Assembly (NCBI RefSeq): GCF_003051055.1
Contig: NZ_QAON01000001.1
Span: 434,001 to 498,000, forward strand
Source of the DNA: Agitococcus lubricus
Lineage (GTDB): Bacteria; Pseudomonadota; Gammaproteobacteria; Pseudomonadales; Moraxellaceae
DNA length: 64,000 bases
Direction of reading: 5' to 3'
Shown here: positions 8,925 to 16,044 of the stretch, in pieces
Layout: every line of letters begins with the position of its first letter
How positions within the stretch are numbered: position 1 is the stretch's first letter
Notes under the pieces: model-generated
The model's input: the letters and a program-made list of their open reading frames with translations, nothing else
What the model was told of the DNA's origin: nothing
Database searches by the model: none
Program-made: the position numbers and the translations under genes

Positions 8925-9662
8925 ATGTGGCGTTTAATGGCAATAGCCTTGTGTTTTATCAGTGCTTGGGCATGGGGGGCAGAGCCTGATATCCATTTTT
9001 TTAGTGACCAGCCTATTCCTGAGGCCGCCTTAGTACACACACCAGAGCCCAAACCTGATTGGCTGTTGTATGGTGCGCCTGTTGTCTTACTTGCCTTCTT
9101 TTTTAGTTTCTGTTTATTGGTCAAGTGGTTAATCCCTTTCAAAGAAACCGATATGCGTTTTGATTTACACGACTTGCCCGTCGCGGCTCAACGCGGTATT
9201 GGTATGGCCGTGATTTTGTTTGGGATTGCATTTTGTTTTGGTGGCTTAGAGGCGCACTATCAAATGGGCTTACATGGCAGTGCCGAAGCCTACTTTCAAC
9301 AGATGGGGATTGGTAAGTTAATTGCGTTCACTCATGCGCATTTATTTGGTTTTACCACCAGTTTTTTTATTATTGGTATCCCTTTTTCCTTACACTTTAA
9401 TCGCTTAAAAATCTATCAATGGATATTTCCCTTGGGCCTAGCCGCTTCTTTGACCGATGTGATTTCTTGGTGGGGCATTAAATATGTGTCTCCCCATTTT
9501 GAGTATGTGACGTGGTGGTGCGGTTTTGTGTTTAGTGCATGTTATTTATGGATGTTAGTGGCCTTAGTCAGAGTGCTATTTTTTCCACGTGTGAAATGGT
9601 TTCCTGATTTTATTAATGAGGATAGGCAAAAGAAGTGGGATGAAACGCACCATAAAGACTGA
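8925..9662 (+). CDS. Polytopic membrane protein of the cytochrome cluster, unknown function
   Basis: This is a 245-residue protein with an N-terminal signal-like segment ending near AWAWGA, then about five membrane helices (for example LLYGAPVVLLAFFFSFCLLV, IGMAVILFGIAFCFGG, TTSFFIIGIPFSLHF, IFPLGLAASLTDVISW and FSACYLWMLVALVRVLFF). Histidines lie at helix edges (EAHYQMGLHG, FTHAHLFGF, SPHFEYV), where they could ligate haem or another metal, but this is only suggestive. The gene starts two bases after the mono-haem gene, so joint expression is likely. A membrane partner passing electrons between the quinone pool and the exported cytochromes would fit. I do not recognise a named family. Confidence 0.55.
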   Translation: MWRLMAIALCFISAWAWGAEPDIHFFSDQPIPEAALVHTPEPKPDWLLYGAPVVLLAFFFSFCLLVKWLIPFKETDMRFDLHDLPVAAQRGIGMAVILFGIAFCFGGLEAHYQMGLHGSAEAYFQQMGIGKLIAFTHAHLFGFTTSFFIIGIPFSLHFNRLKIYQWIFPLGLAASLTDVISWWGIKYVSPHFEYVTWWCGFVFSACYLWMLVALVRVLFFPRVKWFPDFINEDRQKKWDETHHKD

Positions 9663-9665
9663 ATG

Positions 9666-9691
9666 TGAGGGTGAGGTACACCTCACCCTCA
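9666..9691. terminator. Perfect palindrome between convergent genes, likely bidirectional terminator
   Basis: TGAGGGTGAGGT and its exact complement ACCTCACCCTCA are separated by two bases, making a 12-bp stem. It lies between two convergent genes. There is no long T-run on either side, so termination strength is uncertain. Confidence 0.55.
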
Positions 9692-9726
9692 ATAGAAGAA
9701 AGATAACTTATGGGAAAACGTAGGAC

Positions 9727-10707
9727 TTAAGGCGTGACGACGTTACGTAATAAGCTGAATGCGGCTAGGTTAAGTTGTACACTCATCACCAAGCCCTCAT
9801 GACTGTCTGTGACCGAATTTAGTTCGGTTTTATAAATGGCGTAACCTGCGGCTAATGATAACTCTGGCGTAACATCCCAGCCTAAACCCACCGAGCGAAT
9901 TGAACCACTGATATTGGCATCACCACTTTCACTAATACTTTCGCCTAAATAGACATAAACGCGACTAAAGGCTTGTCGAACTGGACTGTCAGGATAGCAA
10001 ACAGCATAAACCTTTTTAGCTTCTGTTTCATAGGCAGTTAATGCTGTCTTTAGGCTAGCGATTTTTTCTGCTTGAGATTGCGTCGTGTTAGGAGCAGTAC
10101 TCTCTTTGGAATTGGGATTAGAGCCTTCGTCAGATTTATTTTGATTAGTTTCTAGCGTATCAGAGAAATTTTTAATGGTTGTATCAGATGAAAGTACGGA
10201 ATAATGTCTGCGTAAAGGATAGGCTTTTAAGGCAATCATTAAACCATTAGAGTCGTGTCCTTGACCATCAACATCATGAATTTGAAAATAACCTGCCCCT
10301 ACATCAAAAAAACCAGGTGTTTCCAAGTCACCACCATGACCGTCAAAGTGAATACGTTTGCGTAATTTGTGATTGCAGACATCCTTTCTGGTTTGTTCCG
10401 CGACGGCTATTTTTCCGAGTGTCGTTAGATATTGATTGGCTTTGGTTTTAACTTTTTCTGTCTCTTGTTGGCTAGTAGCCAATGCAGTATCTGCCTTGGC
10501 TTTATCCTCTTTTGCTTGTTCCTTTTGTTTGTTGAGTTCTTTTTGCAGGAGCTCAAGAGCTGCTTTTTCTTTTTCTAGTTGCTGCTCGGTTAAGCTCAGT
10601 TGTTTTTTGAGTTGAGTTAAGTCAGTGGTTGTATTCTCAGCAGAGAAGCCAGATTCGGCTTGTATCGTTAAACAGATGCCCAACATGAGTGATGTGATTT
10701 TGTGCAT
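9727..10707 (-). CDS. Exported coiled-coil protein of unknown function
   Basis: The protein has 326 residues and starts at an ATG preceded by AGGAAG 8 nt upstream. A signal peptide (MHKITSLMLGICLTIQAES, cleavage near FSA) is followed by a strongly charged coiled coil at about residues 30-95 (LTEQQLEKEKAALELLQKEL). A glycine- and aromatic-rich section comes next (FFDVGAGYFQIHDVDGQGHD). The end alternates polar and hydrophobic residues like beta strands (GLGWDVTPELSLAAGYAIYK). The C-terminal half could be a small outer-membrane barrel or beta sandwich. It has its own ribosome-binding site and lies 273 bases beyond the type I secretion genes on the same strand, so a link to that system is possible but not shown. 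Confidence 0.45.
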   Translation of the reverse strand: MHKITSLMLGICLTIQAESGFSAENTTTDLTQLKKQLSLTEQQLEKEKAALELLQKELNKQKEQAKEDKAKADTALATSQQETEKVKTKANQYLTTLGKIAVAEQTRKDVCNHKLRKRIHFDGHGGDLETPGFFDVGAGYFQIHDVDGQGHDSNGLMIALKAYPLRRHYSVLSSDTTIKNFSDTLETNQNKSDEGSNPNSKESTAPNTTQSQAEKIASLKTALTAYETEAKKVYAVCYPDSPVRQAFSRVYVYLGESISESGDANISGSIRSVGLGWDVTPELSLAAGYAIYKTELNSVTDSHEGLVMSVQLNLAAFSLLRNVVTP

Positions 10708-10980
10708 AACTTTCTTCCTAGTCCTTGTTATATTGAGTTCGAACTAACATGATAAGTTGAGTTCGTCTACGAGATTGACGTTAGACCCTCATAGTCGGCA
10801 AAGGTCTAGCGGCCATATAATATATGGCATAAATTAGTTAGGAAGAAAGTACATCGCTAAAACAAATATTAGCTTGATTTTTTCGACAAATAGGCTAACG
10901 ACAAATATAGTGTGCAACTCAGTGCGATATTTGCCTTGTAATCTGCAAAAAGTATAAACGTGACTGTCATATCATTCAGA

Positions 10981-12150
10981 TTAACGCTCTCCCAACGACT
11001 GATTTAAGGTTTTGGTAATCGGTTTGGTGAGATATGACAACACGGTACGGTCTTGAGACTTAATTTCGACCATGGCGGTCATACCAGGCACAATCTGTAT
11101 GTCTTTATTACGCCCTTCGCGGGGAGAGTGTAAATCAATACGCACATGCACCCGATAAAAGGGCATGGGGCCATTCCGTGTTTCTTCGACTAAGGTATCA
11201 GGGCTGATATAACTGACCGTCCCTTGTAATGAGCCAAAAATCGTGTAGTCATATGCATCAAGTTTGACGCTGGCATGTTGCCCTAATTTAACCGACGCAA
11301 TATCGGCAGGGCTGACTTTGACTTCAGTCACTTGGTCTACATCGGTGGGTAAAATTTCAATCAGGGTTTCGCCGCCTTTAATCACGCCACCAATGGTGTG
11401 CATACGAATATTTTTCACCATCCCGTTGACGGGGCTAGTCATATCGGTATGTTCTAAGACTTGGCTACGGTCGCGTAATTGTTCTTGTTCGGAGCTGAGT
11501 TTTTCTTGCGTTTCTGTCATTTGAGTTTGTGTTTCTTGCAAATAACGATTTTGGCGACTCAATATTTGTGCATCTAAATCAGCGACTTGGCGTTGGAGGC
11601 GGATAATATCGACACGACTCACATCCCCTTGTGCTAATAATGGTTCGTTGAGTGTCAATTCTTCTTGTGCCAAGCGACGCATCTTTTTCAGCGCAGCAAT
11701 GTCCATCTCTACCGATTGACGGCGGTGTTGGTAAAGTTCGGTTTGATTATCAATAAATTCACGATAGGGCAATAACTCTTTATCAAACACTAAGGCTTGC
11801 CCTGACATTTCTGCATGCATACGGTTGAGGCTAATGCGTAGAGCAGCAATTTTATGTTGGCTATCGTCCAGCGCAGCAAGGGCACGTTCTTTTTCTAACA
11901 CAGCTAATAGTTGCCCCTTTTTAACTTGGTCGCCCTCTTTGACTAAAAGTTGCGTGATACGCCCGCCATCGGGACTTTGGACTTCTTGTGTACGCGCTGT
12001 GGCAATCATTTGCCCTTGGACACGGGTCACTTGGTCTATGCGCGCGACACTTGCCCAGCCGACTAAAATCACAACAACACAGAGACTGAGCCACAGCGTC
12101 CAACGTGCACGTTGTGGAGCGACATCTGCAAAAATGGGGTCTAAATTCAT
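10981..12150 (-). CDS. Type I secretion periplasmic adaptor, HlyD/LapC family
   Basis: The protein has 389 residues from the ATG at 12150. A longer frame to 12240 would overlap the upstream ABC gene, whereas this start leaves a 19-base gap with AGGAAG before it. One inner-membrane helix (LWLSLCVVVILVGWASVA) follows a short cytoplasmic tail. A split lipoyl/barrel-sandwich region (VQSPDGGRITQLLVKEGDQV and later TSPVNGMVKNIRMHTIGG) flanks a long coiled-coil hairpin at about residues 90-240. A beta-barrel domain ends the protein (IVPGMTAMVEIKSQDRTVLS). These features define the membrane-fusion adaptor that connects the ABC exporter to TolC. It is the third gene of a tolC-ABC-hlyD operon whose likely cargo is the giant repeat proteins encoded divergently. 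Confidence 0.93.
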   Translation of the reverse strand: MNLDPIFADVAPQRARWTLWLSLCVVVILVGWASVARIDQVTRVQGQMIATARTQEVQSPDGGRITQLLVKEGDQVKKGQLLAVLEKERALAALDDSQHKIAALRISLNRMHAEMSGQALVFDKELLPYREFIDNQTELYQHRRQSVEMDIAALKKMRRLAQEELTLNEPLLAQGDVSRVDIIRLQRQVADLDAQILSRQNRYLQETQTQMTETQEKLSSEQEQLRDRSQVLEHTDMTSPVNGMVKNIRMHTIGGVIKGGETLIEILPTDVDQVTEVKVSPADIASVKLGQHASVKLDAYDYTIFGSLQGTVSYISPDTLVEETRNGPMPFYRVHVRIDLHSPREGRNKDIQIVPGMTAMVEIKSQDRTVLSYLTKPITKTLNQSLGER

Positions 12151-12169
12151 GGCGGATGGACTTCCTATA

Positions 12170-14266
12170 TTAAGCAGAAGGGCTAGATGCCGCAGCAGGT
12201 GTGCCTGCAAGTTGTTGCAGTACGGCTTGTTTAGAACCATCTAAGACCAGTTGATGATTGGCGACAATCATCAATCGTTCGACTAACGGTAACATCGACA
12301 CTTTATGGGTGACAATAATCAAGGTAATTTGTTGTTCTTTGCATAACTCGGCTAATACGGCTAAACAACGACGCTCTTGCTGTTCGTCCATAGATGCGGT
12401 CGGTTCATCTAATAAGAGAATTTTTGCACCCGACAATAATAAGCGGGTAAAGGCAACCAGTTGTTTTTGGCCGCCCGATAGCCCTTTACCGCCTTCGCTA
12501 ATTTTGAGCTCCAAGCCTTGCGGATGACCAGCCACCACTTGTTGTAAGCCTGTTTTGCTGAGTACAGCTTGTAACACATCATCACCTGGGTCAGCTAAAC
12601 CTATCAATAAATTTTCGCGCAGTGTGCCCTCAAATAGCCGATGGTCTTGCTGTAAATACGCGATGTGTTGACTCAAACTGGCAGGGCTAATGTGATTAAC
12701 ATCCAGATTATCAAGAAAAATATGGCCTTCTGAGGGGTGATAAAGACCTGCCAATAGCCGTAATAACGTGGATTTACCTGAGCCAATCGGGCCTAAAATG
12801 CCAATATGCTCACCTGCACGAATCTCTAAACGGTCAATTTGTAGTGCTACTGGCCCTTTGCCATAGGCAAATTTAGCCCCTTCAAAACGATAGTGGCCAT
12901 GCAGTTGTGAGGGCGTTAAGGGACGATTAATGTCTTGATTATCTTGTTTTAAGGCATATAAACCGTCTAAACCTTTTTGGGCAGCCGAAGCATGTGCCTG
13001 TTGAATCATTAAATTAGGAATAGCCATAATGGGGGTTAAAATGCGGCCACCCAAAATACTACAGGCAATCAGTCCTCCCATCGTAATTTGATTTTGTGTG
13101 ACTTCATAGGCGCCAACAATGACCATCACGGCATAACTGACTTGTTGAAGCGTAGCGGATAAATAATTGATATTTTCACTGGCGTGACGCATATCTAAAT
13201 CATTACGCACCGTTTGTCGGGTGACTTCTAACCAGCGCGATAAAAATTTGAAGCCACCTGCACCTGATTTAATGGTTTCAATGCCTTCGACCGTTTCTAC
13301 CAATAAGCCTGTTTTTTTGTTCGTCCATTCGGCACTCTGTTTTGCCAGTAAATTGACTTTTTGTCGTGCAAAAAAGCCCAGCGCCAAACAAATTAAGGCC
13401 ACAACCAATGGGACGCTGGCTAAGGTCACAGAGCCAATCGAGGCGACAATTAACAAAAATAAAAGTGCGACAGGTAAGTCGGCCAAACCAAACAGGGTGC
13501 TTGCCGTATAAAAATTGCGAATTTGTTCATAGCCGCGCAGTTGAGAGGCTAAAGAGCCAACCGAGTTGGGCAACTGGTCTAAACGTACCGATAATAAGCG
13601 TTCATAAATGTGTTTAGATAAACGATTGTCAATGCCAATGACCATTTGGTCCATCAATTTAGAGCGACTAAATTTGAGAATCAACTCCAACCCAATCACC
13701 AATAAAACCCCTGTACTGAGCACAATCAGGGTATCTATATTGTGAGTGGGAATCACTCTGTCATAAACCTGCATCGAAAACAAAGAGCTGGCTAAAGTCA
13801 AAAAACCAATCAACAAGGTGGCAATCACCCCTTCGGCAATGACGGGATGATAGGGTTTTAGCGCGAGTTTTAACTGGTGACTAAAACTCAGGGTACTTAG
13901 TGGGGGTTCATCAGTCACAAGGGGTTCTAAATAAACCAGATGGCTAAATGCGTTATCGGCTAACACCAGTTGCCCTGTCGATTGTTGTACCAGCCATAGA
14001 CCATTGGGCTGTTTGGCCATCAACAGCCCAAATTCACCATTATGTAATACCGCGACCGCAGGTAAACAGGTAGGGTCAGGCTGATTCAATACGCGCATGC
14101 CTTTCAGGTCTAAGGTTTTACATAAGGCAGTGACCTGCGCCAGCCCTTGTTGCTCGGCACAATAGTGACTGGCATGCTGTAAACGCACATTATCAATCGC
14201 TTGTCCTTGAATACGTGCGACCGTATTCACGGCCCAAGTCGCATTTTGTTTATCATTCATGGTCAT
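12170..14266 (-). CDS. Type I secretion ABC exporter, LapB-like
   Basis: This 698-residue fused permease-ATPase has an N-terminal domain (residues 1-130) resembling a C39 peptidase domain without a credible catalytic cysteine motif. Such C39-like domains are typical of exporters of RTX adhesins and toxins that are not cleaved on export. Six membrane helices span about 150-440 (VIAEGVIATLLIGFLTLASS and VIPTHNIDTL are family-typical). The ATPase shows Walker A GPIGSGKST at about 491-499, signature LSGGQ near 595, Walker B ILLLDEP and the H-loop ITLIIVTHKVS. The start at 14266 lies 8 bases after the tolC stop, indicating coupled expression. It provides the energy and inner-membrane channel for one-step secretion. 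The best cargo candidates are the two giant proteins at 16045 and 33538. Confidence 0.93.
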   Translation of the reverse strand: MTMNDKQNATWAVNTVARIQGQAIDNVRLQHASHYCAEQQGLAQVTALCKTLDLKGMRVLNQPDPTCLPAVAVLHNGEFGLLMAKQPNGLWLVQQSTGQLVLADNAFSHLVYLEPLVTDEPPLSTLSFSHQLKLALKPYHPVIAEGVIATLLIGFLTLASSLFSMQVYDRVIPTHNIDTLIVLSTGVLLVIGLELILKFSRSKLMDQMVIGIDNRLSKHIYERLLSVRLDQLPNSVGSLASQLRGYEQIRNFYTASTLFGLADLPVALLFLLIVASIGSVTLASVPLVVALICLALGFFARQKVNLLAKQSAEWTNKKTGLLVETVEGIETIKSGAGGFKFLSRWLEVTRQTVRNDLDMRHASENINYLSATLQQVSYAVMVIVGAYEVTQNQITMGGLIACSILGGRILTPIMAIPNLMIQQAHASAAQKGLDGLYALKQDNQDINRPLTPSQLHGHYRFEGAKFAYGKGPVALQIDRLEIRAGEHIGILGPIGSGKSTLLRLLAGLYHPSEGHIFLDNLDVNHISPASLSQHIAYLQQDHRLFEGTLRENLLIGLADPGDDVLQAVLSKTGLQQVVAGHPQGLELKISEGGKGLSGGQKQLVAFTRLLLSGAKILLLDEPTASMDEQQERRCLAVLAELCKEQQITLIIVTHKVSMLPLVERLMIVANHQLVLDGSKQAVLQQLAGTPAAASSPSA

Positions 14267-14274
14267 GGCCTTTT

Positions 14275-15633
14275 TTAACGGGACAGTGATGTGGGCGTGA
14301 TGACGGAGTCCTCATTGACGCGGCCAAGGTCACTATTTAACAGGGGTTCTAGTTGTCCCGTTAACAATTGTAATTGGTAATAGTTAAGAATCAGTGCTGT
14401 ACGAGTCGCTACCAAATCATAAGCATTTTGTTCTATTTCGCGGGTAGCATTCATCAGTTCTAACCATGAGCGTCGGCCAACTAAAAATTGACGCTGATAC
14501 GATTCTTGTACCAGTCGCGCACTTTGCATGGCTGCTTTTAAGGTTTCTACACGGGCTTGCGCACTTAAAAAATTATAAAGTTGTTGGTCTATTTGGTCGA
14601 CGATTTGTTGGTGTGTCGCCATGGTTTTTTGTTCTAAACTCAAGGCTTTAGCACGTAAGGAACGCTCAGTTAATACCGTAGACCTGCCTGCACCCATCGT
14701 ATATTGCACACTCAAGCGCAATTGACCCTCCTGCTGATTCAGACTGTCTTGATGTAAGAAATGCTGATAGTCATATTCATAACCGACACTGATTTGTGGA
14801 TAACGACTCGCGCGGGCAATATTGGCTTCTTCCGTCATAGCGGCAGCTAAATCGCGGGTTTGTTTGACTAGCGGGTGTGACTGACCCCATTCCCGACTGG
14901 GTGTCGTGGTTTGAGTTTGATAGTCTTGACTCACCTGTGTACTTAATGCGACCACGTCAGGCCACTGTACTTGCGTTTTCGCTAATGACGGTTTGGCTAA
15001 GAGCTGCGCTAGCCGATTAAGTCCCAGCTCTAAGAGTTTGTCACTGCTATCACGTGTGACACGACTTTGTAAAATCCGACTTTCCACCAAATCTAATTCA
15101 AAACGTGCAGAGATACCTGAATCAACACGACGACGCATCATGGTTGCAAAACCTTCAAGTTCGCTGAGGGTTTGTTGAGCCACCCGTGAGCGCTCATAGG
15201 CATCTAATAATAAGCCCCATGTTTCTAAGACCCGACTAGTCAGCTCATAACGCTGAGCTTGTAAATTATCAAACGCAATACGGTGATTAAAAAAACTCTT
15301 TTGTTGTAACGCCGTTAAGCGGCCACCTGTCCATAGGGGCTGCTCAAGTACAATCTTGCTCGTCTGCCCCTCACGGGTAAATTGCGCTTGTGCACTCAAT
15401 GAAGGGTAGACCTGATGCTGAGTCGCTTTTTTCTCTAAACGTGCCGCCTCTAATTCATGTTCGGAAGCAAAAATCGCAGGATGTACCTGTAAAGCATGTT
15501 GAATCAGCGGTTCAGGTAGTAGCGGTAGGCTGTTATTAAGATTATCAGCGTATGTTAATGAGCTGATAATCAGACTAGACACACAAAGTAGCCATTTGCT
15601 TTTTAGAAGGGGGAAAGAGTGAGTTTGCTTCAC
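14275..15633 (-). CDS. TolC-family outer-membrane channel of type I secretion
   Basis: This 452-residue protein begins at a GTG (15633); no upstream in-frame ATG exists before a stop codon, and this start opens a signal peptide (MKQTHSFPLLKSKWLLCVSS to SLTYA). Two similar halves rich in long helices carry outer-membrane-efflux-protein motifs (HPAIFASEHELEAARLEKKA, then RYPQISVGYEYDYQ and LTERSLRAKALSLEQ). It forms the trimeric outer-membrane duct. It is the first gene of the operon with the ABC exporter and adaptor and is divergent from the first giant adhesin gene, the usual layout of RTX-adhesin loci. The 411-base gap to that gene must hold promoters for both directions. Confidence 0.9.
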   Translation of the reverse strand: MKQTHSFPLLKSKWLLCVSSLIISSLTYADNLNNSLPLLPEPLIQHALQVHPAIFASEHELEAARLEKKATQHQVYPSLSAQAQFTREGQTSKIVLEQPLWTGGRLTALQQKSFFNHRIAFDNLQAQRYELTSRVLETWGLLLDAYERSRVAQQTLSELEGFATMMRRRVDSGISARFELDLVESRILQSRVTRDSSDKLLELGLNRLAQLLAKPSLAKTQVQWPDVVALSTQVSQDYQTQTTTPSREWGQSHPLVKQTRDLAAAMTEEANIARASRYPQISVGYEYDYQHFLHQDSLNQQEGQLRLSVQYTMGAGRSTVLTERSLRAKALSLEQKTMATHQQIVDQIDQQLYNFLSAQARVETLKAAMQSARLVQESYQRQFLVGRRSWLELMNATREIEQNAYDLVATRTALILNYYQLQLLTGQLEPLLNSDLGRVNEDSVITPTSLSR

Positions 15634-16044
15634 AATAATGCCTATTTATGTGCTATTTATACATTATGATGTAATTTGAATAAAAAGGGAAATGCAGACT
15701 ACATTTATGACATTGTGAAGAAATTATAGCAAGCATCCTTATTAAAAAGCCTCTATTACAACAAGATAGGAGGATAAAATGTGTGATGCTATTATACATT
15801 TATAGGGTTTTTAACCCTAAAATAGATATAAACCTTTCGTCGGTAAAAATCTGCCGACTATCTTAGATTACAAAGCAAATCAAAAAAAAACTCTTAGCAT
15901 CGGCAAACTAAGCTATACATATGTAGATGTATCATCTTATTATGTGCAATAATCACATTAAATGCGTTGTTTGGATTGATTCTTTTTTTATTTTGAGAAG
16001 AATTGACCAAGAAATTTTGCTGTTATGGAATCAAGGTGCCCGCC
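15634..16044. other. Divergent AT-rich control region between tolC and giant adhesin 1
   Basis: This region holds promoters for the secretion operon and for adhesin 1. Visible elements are a mini-ORF with a strong ribosome-binding site (15779-15805), a small palindrome AGGGTTTTTAACCCT just after it, a GTCGG/CCGAC stem (about 15840-15860) and, from 15941, a stretch nearly identical to the leader of adhesin 2. No -35/-10 pair was clear enough to call. Confidence 0.5.
15779..15805 (+). other. Possible 8-codon leader peptide with perfect Shine-Dalgarno
   Basis: AGGAGG lies 5 bases before an ATG that opens an 8-codon frame (MCDAIIHL, stop TAG). It lies about 240 bases upstream of adhesin 1 and is followed at once by the palindrome AGGGTTTTTAACCCT. 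A leader peptide or ribosome-loading site is possible, but chance is also possible. Confidence 0.25.

Noticed and set aside
15790-15870. Riboswitch (for example a c-di-GMP type) upstream of adhesin 1
   Set aside because: There are two small stems but none of the conserved bases of the GEMM-type aptamer could be aligned, and the leader of adhesin 2 keeps only one vaguely similar stem.
16003-16044. TTG start adding 14 residues to adhesin 1 (and the same at 33496 for adhesin 2)
   Set aside because: The added residues include two cysteines and no secretion feature, and the TTG has no clear ribosome-binding site. The ATG 42 bases later has AAGGTG at proper distance.
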